Of a DNA stretch of 64,000 nt, positions 35,619-43,822 are shown piece by piece. The stretch comes from Brevibacillus humidisoli (GTDB lineage Bacteria; Bacillota; Bacilli; Brevibacillales; Brevibacillaceae). The stretch's first letter is position 1. Every line of letters begins with the position of its first letter. The notes below the pieces were generated by a model. It did not search any database. It was not told where the DNA came from and saw nothing but the letters and a program-made list of their open reading frames with translations. The position numbers and the translations under genes were made by a program. The stretch is taken from the NCBI RefSeq assembly GCF_020923435.1, contig NZ_CP087263.1, forward strand, positions 186,001-250,000. Direction: 5' to 3'.

Positions 35619-35993
35619 CTAATCCTTCCGGTAACTCACATCTTTTGTAGGGTGCATAAAGGGAACGCCTTTGGGCGGCTGATCCTCCAGCAGCTCGCGA
35701 TTCTCCGGTTTGTTCCAGCCGATGTCGTTGGTCGGATGTACCCAGCGATCGCCAGCCATGACAGCGGGGTCTGTCTCTGTGCTCCATTGGTTGAGCGGCG
35801 ATTCTGGCGAGTCGTAGAAACTGTCCCCAATCACAACCCCGAATTCATTGACAAACGGTTCTTCCATCGGCCGGTTGGCCTGTTTAAAATCAGGTGAACT
35901 GATTTGGTGGGGCAAAGTCTCGTCAATCGCAACCTCCTTGTCTGGGAGCGTGTTCTTTTCGTGCACATCACGCCAAGGCTCTTGCCGATTCAA
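35619..35993 (-). CDS. DUF3905-like protein
   Basis: A 124-residue polar protein. Seen: IDETLPHQISSPDFKQANRP, EFGVVIGDSFYDSPESPLNQW, TDPAVMAGDRWVHPTNDIGW. This resembles the DUF3905 family of spore formers, whose function is unknown. The TTG at 35993 is chosen because GAAGGAGTG lies six bases upstream; the longer frame to 36113 runs across another reading frame and has no ribosome site. It is the second gene after a 38-residue ORF on the same strand. Confidence 0.72.
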   Translation of the reverse strand: MNRQEPWRDVHEKNTLPDKEVAIDETLPHQISSPDFKQANRPMEEPFVNEFGVVIGDSFYDSPESPLNQWSTETDPAVMAGDRWVHPTNDIGWNKPENRELLEDQPPKGVPFMHPTKDVSYRKD

Positions 35994-36123
35994 AAGAATC
36001 ACTCCTTCGGATTTTTTCGGGTTATGGCTGATCGACAGGGCAGTCCATGATGCAGCCGATGGCGCTGACCATGCCACAGCCATGGCACAGATCATGGAAC
36101 CGGACCGTCTCATCGGTTTTCTT

Positions 36124-36240
36124 TTAGCCGTTCTTGTGGTTCACTATTGATGGAGCCGTTTGGTCGCAAGGCTTCAGACCGCGCTTTAGGGCCGCGGATG
36201 TCGGCTGTTTTCGGAAAGTCTTTCTCTTTGTTGCGAACCA
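36124..36240 (-). CDS. Very small ORF, possibly frameshifted
   Basis: GAAGGAGG lies eight bases before the ATG at 36240, a very strong ribosome site. The ORF encodes 38 residues, MVRNKEKDFPKTADIRGPKA and then GLKPCDQTAPSIVNHKNG. In the shifted frame from about 36180 the sequence reads SEALRPNGSINSEPQERLKE and ends at a TGA at 36110-36112, which looks more like a natural, charged continuation. A one-base indel near 36179-36182 would join the two, so this could be a frameshifted small spore-type protein or a sequencing error. No family recognised. Confidence 0.45.
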   Translation of the reverse strand, partial: WFATKRKTFRKQPTSAALKRGLKPCDQTAPSIVNHKNG

Positions 36241-36327
36241 TTTTGCAATCCCTCCTTCTCGTGGATTACGTTAGTATGACCGAAAACGAGCAGGTGAATG
36301 ATCAGTCAGAATAAAGGGGGAAACCGT

Positions 36328-36603
36328 GTGGCAAAACGACAAAAACAGCGCAGTCACAACAAGGCGGCGGAGGAGAAACAATCACAGGAACAGCTGTCCG
36401 GATACCAGGTGAAAGAGAGGCTGGGAGGAGATCTGCTGACAAAACTAAAGGAAGTTGAGCGGCAAATAAAGGCAGAACGTCAGCGTGAAGCCGAACGGGA
36501 GCAGGAGCGGAAGCGTCAGGAGCAGGAAGAACGGGAACGCAACAAAAGCTTTGGCGAACTGCTGGATGAATACGAAAAGAAAGGCATTTCCAAGTACAGC
36601 TAG
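36328..36603 (+). CDS. DUF3886 (YqkE-like) protein
   Basis: A 91-residue, extremely charged protein: an N-terminal basic region (MAKRQKQRSHNKAAEEKQ), GDLLTKLKEVERQIKAER, then an almost pure Arg/Glu/Gln helix and a conserved end NKSFGELLDEYEK. This fits the YqkE/DUF3886 pattern (xLLxKLKxxxxxLKxxE, NKSFxELL). Function unknown; probably a long single helix. The GTG at 36328 has AAAGGGGGA upstream; the extension to 36298 lies over that site. Confidence 0.75.
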   Translation: MAKRQKQRSHNKAAEEKQSQEQLSGYQVKERLGGDLLTKLKEVERQIKAERQREAEREQERKRQEQEERERNKSFGELLDEYEKKGISKYS

Positions 36604-36678
36604 ATCTTCTCCCCAAATGTCAGGGAATGTTTGGCACCTTTTTCCCATATAGCTAGTAGGAAGGGAGGAGGGAAAACG

Positions 36679-36858
36679 ATGGGCGCAGTCATCCTGCTGG
36701 TAAGTGTCGTTTTGGTGGCGGTCGGTACGTGGAAGTGGGTCGGTTTGGCAAAGCAAAAACAACCGCATACGGCATGGCGCAAATACCTGTGGGGAGGAAT
36801 GACGCTGATCGGAATTGTGCTCTTTTTCCTACTGAAGATTATCGGTTCTGCTGCCTGA
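36679..36858 (+). CDS. Small two-helix membrane protein
   Basis: A 59-residue protein: helix 1 (MGAVILLVSVVLVAVGTW), a short basic loop (KQKQPHTAWRKYLWGG) and helix 2 (MTLIGIVLFFLLKIIGS). Unrecognised. The ATG at 36679 has GGGAGGAGGG upstream, an excellent ribosome site. The gene precedes pgi by about 85 bases. Confidence 0.65.
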   Translation: MGAVILLVSVVLVAVGTWKWVGLAKQKQPHTAWRKYLWGGMTLIGIVLFFLLKIIGSAA

Positions 36859-36942
36859 GCGATTGGACGAGATTCGTCCCGCGCGTCTCGTACCAGTTCG
36901 TGGTAAGATGGGGAAAAGCGTTACGATTCAGGGAGGGGAACT

Positions 36943-38304
36943 ATGAAGCACGCAATCCGTTTTGCTGATTCCTATGCACGCTCAGCCGTTCAACCGCATG
37001 AATGGGAGTATCTCGCTCCGACTGTAGCACAGGCTCACCGGATGCTGCATGATCGGACAGGCCCTGGTGGTGACTATGTGGGATGGGTTGATCTGCCGTC
37101 CCGTTACGACCGTGACGAGTTTGACCGAATCAAACAGGCTGCGTCCACGATTCAAACTGATTCCGATGTGCTGCTGGTGATTGGGATTGGCGGTTCCTAC
37201 TTAGGGGCAAAAGCAGTGATCGATCTCCTCGGTCATTCCTTTTACAATCTTCTGCCCAAGGAAAAGCGTTCTACGCCGGAGATCTATTTTCTGGGCAATA
37301 CGATCAGTCCTACCTACGTATCTCATCTGATGGAGCTGTTGGATAGTAAGGATCTGTCAGTCAATGTGATCTCCAAGTCAGGCACAACGACAGAACCGGC
37401 ATTGGCTTTCCGTCTGATCCGCCAGGTAATGGAGCAGAAGTACGGTCGTGAAGGGGCGCGGAAGCGGATCTATGCGACGACTGACCAGTCGCGTGGCGCA
37501 CTGAAAAGGCTGGCTGACGAGGAGGGCTACACTTCCTTTGTGATACCGGACGATGTGGGGGGACGGTACTCGGTGCTGACGGCGGTCGGCCTTTTGCCGA
37601 TTGCGGTGAGTGGCGCCGACATCGACAGCTTGATGCAGGGGGCACAGGCGGCTTACGAGGAGTACCTCACTCCCGACTTGGCGGCCAATCCCTGCTATCG
37701 GTACGCCGCCATCCGCAATGCGCTCTACCGGAAGGGAAAAACGATCGAGCTGCTGGTTAGTTACGAACCACAGTTCCGCTTTTTCGCGGAGTGGTGGAAG
37801 CAGTTGTTTGGAGAGTCGGAAGGAAAAGACGGCAAAGGGATTTTTCCTGCTTCTGCCGAGTTTTCGGCCGATCTGCACTCACTGGGACAGTATATTCAGG
37901 ATGGCCGGCGAGACTTGTTTGAGACGGTGATTAACGTCCTTAAACCGACGAGGGAGATCATCATCAACAACGAGGAGGCCGATCTGGACGGATTAAATTT
38001 CCTCGCTGGAAAAGGAATGGACTTCGTCAACAAAAAGGCTTTGGAGGGGACGCTGCTCGCTCACACTGATGGCGGAGTGCCCAATCTGTTGATCGAGATT
38101 CCGGAGATATCCGCGTACTCGGTCGGCAGCCTTATTTATTTCTTCGAGAAGGCCTGCGGCATTAGCGGCTATCTGCTGGGGGTTAATCCATTTGATCAGC
38201 CTGGAGTGGAGGCGTACAAGCAAAACATGTTCGCACTGCTTGGCAAACCTGGGTTTGAACAACAGCGGGGCGTACTGGAAGCCAGGTTGTATGGAGGGAA
38301 GTAA
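36943..38304 (+). CDS. pgi: Glucose-6-phosphate isomerase
   Basis: Interconverts glucose-6-phosphate and fructose-6-phosphate in glycolysis. The 453-residue length fits the Bacillus type (about 450, shorter than the 550-residue proteobacterial form). Seen: [19 protein letters not shown], the sugar-phosphate loop [70 protein letters not shown] and a C-terminal Lys in [22 protein letters not shown] precedes the ATG. Four bases separate its stop from the next gene's start, so they form an operon. Confidence 0.97.
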   Translation: MKHAIRFADSYARSAVQPHEWEYLAPTVAQAHRMLHDRTGPGGDYVGWVDLPSRYDRDEFDRIKQAASTIQTDSDVLLVIGIGGSYLGAKAVIDLLGHSFYNLLPKEKRSTPEIYFLGNTISPTYVSHLMELLDSKDLSVNVISKSGTTTEPALAFRLIRQVMEQKYGREGARKRIYATTDQSRGALKRLADEEGYTSFVIPDDVGGRYSVLTAVGLLPIAVSGADIDSLMQGAQAAYEEYLTPDLAANPCYRYAAIRNALYRKGKTIELLVSYEPQFRFFAEWWKQLFGESEGKDGKGIFPASAEFSADLHSLGQYIQDGRRDLFETVINVLKPTREIIINNEEADLDGLNFLAGKGMDFVNKKALEGTLLAHTDGGVPNLLIEIPEISAYSVGSLIYFFEKACGISGYLLGVNPFDQPGVEAYKQNMFALLGKPGFEQQRGVLEARLYGGK

Positions 38305-38308
38305 GCGT

Positions 38309-38539
38309 ATGTATCTGACGGTGAAGGAGACTGCAGCTTATCTCGATCTGCCCGAATCGTTCATTCTGGAGAAAATCATCGAGGGGCGCATCCGCGCGGT
38401 CCACAATGGTGAGGAGTACTTGATTAATACGGAACAGTTCCGGCACCACTTGGAGCAGTTGGACAAACTGCGGGAGTTTGAGCAGGTAGAAGCGTTTGAG
38501 CCGATTCCGGAGAGTGACGATGTCAAGGACGAAGATTAG
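38309..38539 (+). CDS. Excisionase-type helix-turn-helix protein
   Basis: A 76-residue protein with an HTH_17/excisionase fold: MYLTVKETAAYLDLPESFILEKIIEGRIRAVHNGEEYLINTEQF in outline (helix-turn-helix then a wing), then an acidic tail (EFEQVEAFEPIPESDDVKDED). Such proteins bind DNA or modify DNA-binding enzymes; no integrase or prophage is nearby, so a chromosomal regulator is more likely. GGAGGG is ten bases upstream of the ATG, within the end of pgi. Its target is unknown. Confidence 0.78.
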   Translation: MYLTVKETAAYLDLPESFILEKIIEGRIRAVHNGEEYLINTEQFRHHLEQLDKLREFEQVEAFEPIPESDDVKDED

Positions 38540-38618
38540 CTTGATGATTCTTCACTTGCCGCCTCCCTGCTCGGGGGGCTATACTGATACATGAAACAGA
38601 ATGAAAACAAATAACGGC

Positions 38619-38720
38619 ACAACGACTAGGGGAGTCCGTGAAGCGGGCTGAGAGGACAGCGTGTATCTGTCGACCCTTTGGACCTGATCCAGATCATACT
38701 GGCGAAGGGAAGCGACGTTG
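38619..38720 (+). promoter_or_regulatory. TPP riboswitch
   Basis: The THI element is complete: GGGGAGTCC, GGCTGAGAGG, ACCCTTTGGACCTGATC, and ATACTGGCGAAGGGAA. The outer stem is AACG (38621-38624) with CGTT (38716-38719). A terminator lies 38 bases downstream, so control is by transcription termination in excess thiamine pyrophosphate. The only gene downstream on this strand is thiO. Confidence 0.95.
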
Positions 38721-38757
38721 GACCTTGTGGTTTTCATCGTGCTTATTCGATGAACGG

Positions 38758-38792
38758 GCCCGTCTTTCCTTTCCAGGAGAGGCGGGCTTTTT
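38758..38792 (+). terminator. Terminator of the TPP riboswitch
   Basis: GCCCGTCT and AGGCGGGC pair (one T-G pair), followed directly by five T residues. Confidence 0.85.
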
Positions 38793-38890
38793 GCGTGCGA
38801 TGGGATGAGAGCGAGTGGATCGAGTGGATCGAAAGCATCGACGGATAGGTCAAAAGGGGAAATCAAGAGAAATGACAGGGGAGAAGAAGC

Positions 38891-40009
38891 ATGGGGAGTG
38901 CGATGACGAGCGATTGCCTGGTAGTCGGAGGCGGCATCATTGGATTAAGTTTGGCGTACGAGTTGGCAGGTCGCGGGCTTACTGTGACCATCGTGGAACA
39001 GGGTGATTGGGGAGGCCAGGCATCCGCAGCGGCAGCAGGTATTCTCGGGCCGCTGCAGGAATTTGATCAGCCGGGGCCGCTGCTGGAGCTGGGACTTGCT
39101 TCATTGGCGCTCTATCCGCAATGGGTGGATCAACTGCGGGAGCTGACTGGTATCGATGCCCAGCTGGGATTGGAAGGGATTATGCGAGTGGCGATGAATG
39201 AGCAAGAGCTGGACCAGTTTCGAGAGAGGTATAACTGGCAGAAAGCGGAGGGATGTCGTGTAGAGTGGCTGGATCAGCAGCAACTGCGGCAATGGGAGCC
39301 AATGATTGCTTCAGACGCGCGGGGGGCGATCTTTTCCCCGGACGAAGGTCATGTAAGCAACCAACTGCTGCTGCAGGCGCTGGCGGCGGCCTGTCGGAAG
39401 CGCGGCGTGCGGATGCTGGCAGGGACGGTGGCGATAGCCCCGGTGATCAGTGGCGGGCGTGTGCTGGGTATGGAGACAACGACCGGAGTTTGTCACGCTG
39501 CCGAGACGATCATCGCCGCTGGCGCCTGGGCCAGTGTGATTGGCCAGTGGTTGGGATTGCAACTGCCGATTCGTCCGGTGCGCGGCCAGGTGGCTGCCGT
39601 CTCATCCGAGAGTGTTCAACTGCGGAGAGTCATCTTTGGCGCCAGCGGATATCTTGTTCCCAAAAAAGACGGCAGGATCATCATCGGTGCGACGGAAGAT
39701 GAAGCGGGTTTCCGGCGAGGAGTTACACTGGCGGGACTGGCCAAAGTGCTCAATGGGGTGCTACCGTATGTACCAAACCTGCAGCAGGCGGACTTTCTGA
39801 CTGCCTGGTCGGGGCTTCGTCCCGCTACCGCGGACGGACTTCCCTTGTTAGGGCCGCTTCCCGGATGGGAGGGGATCGCAGTGGCAAGCGGCCATTTCCG
39901 CAATGGTATTCTGCTGTCACCGGTAACCGCGAAATGGATGGCCGATTACGTGACCGGAGGGGAACGGCATCCGCTTCGTCCGTTTCTGCCGGAGCGTTTT
40001 TCCGCATAA
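38891..40009 (+). CDS. thiO: Glycine oxidase ThiO
   Basis: A flavoenzyme that oxidises glycine to iminoglycine for the thiazole ring of thiamine. The 372-residue protein has an N-terminal FAD-binding fold (VVGGGIIGLSLAYELAGRG; dinucleotide motif GxGxxG), the catalytic-region stretches ASAAAAGILGP and ISPDEGHV-like IFSPDEGHVSNQ, an RPVRGQV-containing strand, and the C-terminal TAWSGLRPATADGLP and SGHFRNGILLSPVTA. GGGGAG is eight bases upstream of the ATG. In most Bacilli thiO sits with thiS, thiG and thiF; here it is followed by a convergent gene and stands alone under the TPP switch. D-amino-acid oxidase-like alternatives are unlikely given the riboswitch. Confidence 0.93.
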   Translation: MGSAMTSDCLVVGGGIIGLSLAYELAGRGLTVTIVEQGDWGGQASAAAAGILGPLQEFDQPGPLLELGLASLALYPQWVDQLRELTGIDAQLGLEGIMRVAMNEQELDQFRERYNWQKAEGCRVEWLDQQQLRQWEPMIASDARGAIFSPDEGHVSNQLLLQALAAACRKRGVRMLAGTVAIAPVISGGRVLGMETTTGVCHAAETIIAAGAWASVIGQWLGLQLPIRPVRGQVAAVSSESVQLRRVIFGASGYLVPKKDGRIIIGATEDEAGFRRGVTLAGLAKVLNGVLPYVPNLQQADFLTAWSGLRPATADGLPLLGPLPGWEGIAVASGHFRNGILLSPVTAKWMADYVTGGERHPLRPFLPERFSA

Positions 40010-40079
40010 ACAACCGATCAAAGGGTTGGTTTACGTCCTGGTCTACAGGAAGTTTTACCCATCCAAAGTGAGAGCAGGT

Positions 40080-41216
40080 TTATTCCAGAAGTGCATTCCA
40101 GAACGAGGCGTCCTCAAAACCTAATCGCCATACGCCGTAACCTGCCAACTGACTCGACTTGGCAAGCTGCTGCTTGGCGTCGATGCTCCGTTCGTCTTCA
40201 TACCATACGATGTGGCTGCCGTCGCCTGTTGTATAGGTTAGATAAGGGGACTGCGAGCCTTCATCCCAGTTTGACTGTGCCCCAGTCCGCTTAATCAGGT
40301 CTGGCAGCGCCGTGTATGTAACCGCTCGGTCCCTGGTGGGGCTCCACTCATAGCCGTAGCTGGGGATTCCGAGCAGGATTTTTTCAGCGGGGATCTGACT
40401 GGCGGTATAGCCAACCACCTGGTCTACCCATGGATAGGCGGCCACTGGTCCCGCTTCGCTCCACGGTCCGTGTTGGTCGTAGGTCATCACCTGGACGTAG
40501 TCGCTGTACCGGCCAATACCGGCATAGTCAAAGCCGTACGTCCAGGAGTGGCTGGGCAGATCGGCTGTTTTTGCGGGCACGGAGACGATCAACTGCTTTT
40601 TCTGCTGGTGAAGGCGCTCGGCCAGCTGTTTCACAAATTGCGTATAGGCGTCACGATCGCTTGCGGGCACGTTTTCGAAATCGAGGTTTACCCCTGCAAA
40701 CCGGTGTTTTTTGACTGTCTCAAGCAGCGCTCCGATCAATCGGGATTGTGCCTCCGGATTGGTCAGGATGGCGTGCGCGATTCTTTTGTCAAACAGCTTT
40801 TCACCGTGGTTGGTCAGACAGAGATAGGCGTTGATCTGATGGCTGTGAGCCAACTCCAGGGCGGCCGCAGGGACCCGGCCGTTCAGACTTCCTTCGGCTG
40901 TCGCGTTAAACATGGCAACCGAGATATCGCTGATGTAGGAAGAATACGAAGAGAGGGACGAGTACGATCGTTGATCGTTTTCCGAATACTCTACATAGTA
41001 GGCGAGCACCTTGGGGACGTATGACTCCTCCGCTATGCTGACTGCTTCATCAGCAGAGGCAGAGGCAGCAGTGGCGGTTTGGCTGGCATGGGTCGCCTGC
41101 GGCAAAACCTGTGTCTGGTTGACGGGCACCTCTTGCTGAGTAACAGAGACAGGTGGTGTCACAAGCTGGGTTTGCAATAAAAGCAGGGAGGATAACAATC
41201 CCAAGATAGAAGGCAT
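40080..41216 (-). CDS. Exported GH18-family hydrolase (spore cortex or chitinase-like)
   Basis: A 378-residue protein with an N-terminal export signal (MPSILGLLSSLLLLQTQL) and a Thr/Gln/Ala-rich linker to about residue 65, then a glycoside hydrolase family 18 barrel. Seen: VLAYYVEYSENDQRS (first strand), FAGVNLDFENV, the GH18 active-site strand with the catalytic Glu retained but the usual DGxDxDxE reduced to xxVNLDFE, and VQVMTYDQHGPWSEAGPVA, LGIPSYGYEW. The family includes SleL/YaaH spore-cortex enzymes and chitinases; LysM domains typical of SleL are absent. The loss of the outer Asp residues is also seen in several SleL-type enzymes. AAGGAGAG precedes the ATG at 41216. A germination or cortex role is inferred only. 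Confidence 0.85.
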   Translation of the reverse strand: MPSILGLLSSLLLLQTQLVTPPVSVTQQEVPVNQTQVLPQATHASQTATAASASADEAVSIAEESYVPKVLAYYVEYSENDQRSYSSLSSYSSYISDISVAMFNATAEGSLNGRVPAAALELAHSHQINAYLCLTNHGEKLFDKRIAHAILTNPEAQSRLIGALLETVKKHRFAGVNLDFENVPASDRDAYTQFVKQLAERLHQQKKQLIVSVPAKTADLPSHSWTYGFDYAGIGRYSDYVQVMTYDQHGPWSEAGPVAAYPWVDQVVGYTASQIPAEKILLGIPSYGYEWSPTRDRAVTYTALPDLIKRTGAQSNWDEGSQSPYLTYTTGDGSHIVWYEDERSIDAKQQLAKSSQLAGYGVWRLGFEDASFWNALLE

Positions 41217-41368
41217 GGCGGACTCTCCTTGTCGGCAGGTTGCATTGGTTCCATTCCCGCTTAGGGGCCCGTTCCAAACTGGGGAAAAAGTCCGATCTTT
41301 CTCACAAGAATTATAAGCATTCCCCTTGACGCAAACTAACGATGACCATGTAAAAAGGCGGGATGCAG

Positions 41369-41779
41369 ATGGAACAGCTGAACAGTACGATAACCGGGAA
41401 ACAGGGTTCATTCGGACAGATCCGCGACAACCTGGAGCCGGAGGGCTTTACTTTGGCCAATTGGGACTATGATCGTGGATTCTTTGATCGTCAATTGGAC
41501 GATCGGGCGATGGTTTTCCTCCGGCTGCCGATTGAAGTGCGACACGGCCATTTGGATGAAGGAGACGCACAGATCGAGTTCGGAACACCGTTTGTGCTAA
41601 AACATGTCTACCAGACAGGGGTGGAGGAAAACGTCGGTTATCAGTCGAGCAAAGTAGCTGCGCCATTGATGAACCAGTTTCAGGAACCGATCGAAAAGGA
41701 TGCTCCACTCGATGAAGAATGGGTGCAAAAGGCTGAGATGGTACTGCACCGGATTGAGCAAAAACTGGAGCAGACGTGA
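41369..41779 (+). CDS. YugN-family protein
   Basis: A 136-residue soluble protein of the YugN-like family (unknown role, Bacilli). Seen: FGQIRDNLEPEGFTLANWDYDRGFFDRQL in stretches, MVFLRLPIEVRHGHLDEGDAQI, FGTPFVLKHVYQTG and a C-terminal helix DEEWVQKAEMVLHRIEQKL. The ATG at 41369 is preferred to the ATG at 41363 because AAAGGCGGG is better spaced. It is transcribed alone with a terminator following. Confidence 0.82.
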   Translation: MEQLNSTITGKQGSFGQIRDNLEPEGFTLANWDYDRGFFDRQLDDRAMVFLRLPIEVRHGHLDEGDAQIEFGTPFVLKHVYQTGVEENVGYQSSKVAAPLMNQFQEPIEKDAPLDEEWVQKAEMVLHRIEQKLEQT

Positions 41780-41796
41780 TCCAGGACACGTGACAC

Positions 41797-41824
41797 AGGG
41801 CGCCGTTGCAGCGTCCTTTTTTTT
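41797..41824 (+). terminator. Terminator after the YugN-family gene
   Basis: AGGGCGC pairs with GCGTCCT (one G-T pair), followed by about eight T residues. Confidence 0.82.
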
Positions 41825-41943
41825 CGTCACTGTGGTGGACAAGCCCCAGCAATCGCGGTGAGTACTGTGGTGTGCTATAGTAGGGGTAGCCCTAAGCCCT
41901 AGTCAGGGCGGGCGATAGAGGAAGGCAGAGAGGAACGGTTTTG

Positions 41944-42741
41944 ATGAAGATCGCAATGGTTCTGCGCAACGATGACTTCACCCGAGAGGTGGAACAGCAA
42001 ATCAAAGAAAAACTGCGGGCCAGCAGGCATACGTATCAGATCATTGATCATCCGGGGGAGCAGCCAGATCTGGTTCTCTCGATCGGTGGTGACGGCACCC
42101 TTTTGGAAGCGGTGCATCAGTATGGACTGGACGCCACCTACGTCGGTATCCATACGGGCCACCTCGGTTTCTACGCAGACTGGCGGCCTGAGGAATTGAA
42201 CGACTTTGTACAGGCATTGGATGAGGGAAACCCGCAGATCGTGGAGTACCCGACGGTTCAATGTGACATTCACATGAGTGATGGGAGCATGCACAGCAAA
42301 TGGGCTCTTAACGAATTGGTGATACGCAACGCATCTCTGTCCACATTGGTCGTTTGCGTCTTTATCAATGGAGATGAGTTTGAGACATTCCGTGGTGATG
42401 GTCTGATCGTCTCTTCCCCTTCCGGAAGTACGGCTTACAACAAAGCGGTTAATGGAGCCATTGTCCATCCATCCATCGAAGCGATCCAACTCTCGGAGAT
42501 CGCATCGATCAATAATCAAACCTATCGGACGATTAACAGTTCGCTTGTCCTGCCGAGCCACCATGAGATCGAGTTTATCGTGATGAATCCGGAAATCATG
42601 ATCGGCCTTGATCGGGAACAGGCGGTGTGGAAGCAGGTTCGCGCGATTACCTGCCGAGTCGGCAGCAACAAGGTAAAGTTTGCTCGGTACAAAAAGCTGC
42701 CGTTTTGGGGACGGGTACGCAATTCGTTCATCGCTGATTGA
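41944..42741 (+). CDS. nadK: NAD kinase
   Basis: Phosphorylates NAD to NADP with ATP or polyphosphate. The 265-residue protein shows the family motif SIGGDGTLLEAV (GGDGT, about residues 45-50), HTGHLGFY, NELVIRN, and DGLIVSSPSGSTAYNKAVNG. The ATG at 41944 has GAGAGGAAC upstream; the TTG immediately before it would add one residue. No terminator is seen after the gene; a LexA box and a holin-like toxin gene follow. Confidence 0.95.
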   Translation: MKIAMVLRNDDFTREVEQQIKEKLRASRHTYQIIDHPGEQPDLVLSIGGDGTLLEAVHQYGLDATYVGIHTGHLGFYADWRPEELNDFVQALDEGNPQIVEYPTVQCDIHMSDGSMHSKWALNELVIRNASLSTLVVCVFINGDEFETFRGDGLIVSSPSGSTAYNKAVNGAIVHPSIEAIQLSEIASINNQTYRTINSSLVLPSHHEIEFIVMNPEIMIGLDREQAVWKQVRAITCRVGSNKVKFARYKKLPFWGRVRNSFIAD

Positions 42742-42770
42742 TCGTGATGGAAACGTTATGATGGCTGGTG

Positions 42771-42784
42771 GGAACGTATGTTCT
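42771..42784 (-). promoter_or_regulatory. LexA/DinR (SOS) box
   Basis: Read on the minus strand the sequence is AGAACATACGTTCC, which matches the B. subtilis DinR consensus CGAACRNRYGTTYC at 13 of 14 positions. The core GAAC-N4-GTTC is intact. It lies between nadK and the small toxin-like gene, about 85 bases before the latter, and overlaps a plausible -35 region 17 bases upstream of TATACT. The only downstream gene on either strand is the toxin-like gene. Confidence 0.72.
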
Positions 42785-42868
42785 CATCCCGCTTTGGATA
42801 TACTTATTCCTGTACAGCCGTTTCTCTGCCCTGAGGGTATTCCTTGAAGGGAGGGAGGTGGGAAGGTG

Positions 42869-42973
42869 ATGCTGGCGCATGAGGCAATCAATCTGATGAT
42901 TCAGTTTGGTGTGTTCGTGGTTGCGTTGATTGCGCTTGTCGTGTCCTTGCTAAACGTTTCCAGAAAATATTAA
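42869..42973 (+). CDS. Putative holin-like toxin (Hol-Tox, type I toxin)
   Basis: A 34-residue peptide: MLAHEAINLMIQFGVFVVAL, IALVVSLLNVSRKY. The pattern (a few residues, L-M-I-x-F-G-x-F-V-V-A-L-I-A-L-V, ending in a basic tail) is that of the putative holin-like toxin family of Bacilli, which includes membrane-damaging type I toxins. The ATG at 42869 has GGGAGGTG eight bases upstream; the GTG at 42866 could also start it. It is too short to have been annotated by size alone. Two hairpins follow, the first right after the stop, as is usual for such genes with antisense RNAs. The LexA box upstream suggests DNA damage induces it. Confidence 0.7.
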   Translation: MLAHEAINLMIQFGVFVVALIALVVSLLNVSRKY

Positions 42974-43077
42974 ACCTCCCCGTATCCATGCAGCAGGGAG
43001 GTCTGAGCAGTTGAAAGCCCCTCGATTCGGGAGGAGATTCGTTGTACGACCGCAGGTGCGGCAACACCTGCGGTTTT
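42974..43077 (+). terminator. Toxin 3' hairpins: first stem-loop and terminator
   Basis: ACCTCCC (42974-42980) pairs with GGGAGGT (42996-43002), starting at the stop codon. A second hairpin, ACCGCAGGTG (43049-43058) with CACCTGCGGT (43065-43074), is followed by TTTT and is the real terminator. The antisense strand of this region is a natural place for an antitoxin RNA, but no promoter for one could be identified. Confidence 0.65.
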
Positions 43078-43110
43078 CAGTTGTCAGGGTACTGTACTGC
43101 CTCGAACAGC

Positions 43111-43677
43111 TTAGAGGGAAACCAGCAGTTCGCGGAACTCTTTTACAATGACAGACTGATACGCTGTACCTTCACCATAGCGGTTCAACATTTCCGCTCT
43201 GGCCATTTTGAGCTTCTCCTCGTAGTCCGGTGCATCGCGGTCGGGATTGGCTTGTTTAAAGGCAACCATCACGTCCTGTACCCGTTTGGGGCGTGGGCCC
43301 CATTGCCCGAGGACGTTCCCTTGGTCATCGGTGAATATGACGATGGGGATAGCCCGACCGCCCATGGTCAAAAACTGATCCATTACATCCAGATGTTCTT
43401 CCATGATCAGTACCTCGGTAGGGATAGACGCTTTTTCCATCAGACGAAATACGACAGGCACGTTGCGCACGACATCTCCGCACCAATCTGCAGCCAGTAT
43501 CAGACAGCGCAGATGAGAGCGGTCAACGAGCGATGCGAAGAAAGCCTCGTCGTTAGCTCTTTCCCACGTGAACTGCTCGTACCAGCACATAAAATCCTCT
43601 TTGTTTTTGCTCATACCGTCGATAAACTGCTGTGGCTTCAACCCAGTCCCCAGCTCGTGAGAGAGATTTTTGCTCAT
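43111..43677 (-). CDS. Thioredoxin-fold protein with a single active-site Cys
   Basis: A 188-residue thioredoxin-family protein. Residues 1-50 are helical (MSKNLSHELGTGLKPQQFIDGM), then LRCLILAADWCGDVVRNVPVVF, with WCGDV in place of the WCxxC motif, and AIPIVIFTDDQGNVLGQWG containing the cis-Pro. Only one Cys at the active site means classical disulfide exchange is doubtful; glutathionylation-like or bacillithiol chemistry, or loss of catalysis, are options. Families with WCGDV motifs exist widely in Bacilli with unknown roles. The ATG at 43677 has GGAGG upstream. Confidence 0.82.
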   Translation of the reverse strand: MSKNLSHELGTGLKPQQFIDGMSKNKEDFMCWYEQFTWERANDEAFFASLVDRSHLRCLILAADWCGDVVRNVPVVFRLMEKASIPTEVLIMEEHLDVMDQFLTMGGRAIPIVIFTDDQGNVLGQWGPRPKRVQDVMVAFKQANPDRDAPDYEEKLKMARAEMLNRYGEGTAYQSVIVKEFRELLVSL

Positions 43678-43822
43678 CTTCCATACCTCCTGTTCAGGGG
43701 GAGATGGTCTATACATCAATCTATTCTATCGTACCTTACTTTTTACCTGTTGTCTTTAAGCAAGCAGTCTGGCTCCGACCGTCAGACAAGGTTCGTTCTG
43801 GTGCAAGCGAAGGGTATTGCCG

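Noticed and set aside
38309..38539. Excisionase-like gene as a sign of a prophage or integrative element
   Set aside because: No integrase, attachment site or phage genes nearby; it forms an operon with pgi.
40010..40035. Possible terminator after thiO
   Set aside because: Only a five-base CAACC/GGTTG stem with a short T run; too weak to call.
42974..43110. Antisense antitoxin RNA for the holin-like toxin
   Set aside because: The location is right, but I could not find a convincing promoter on the minus strand, so it is not listed as a feature.
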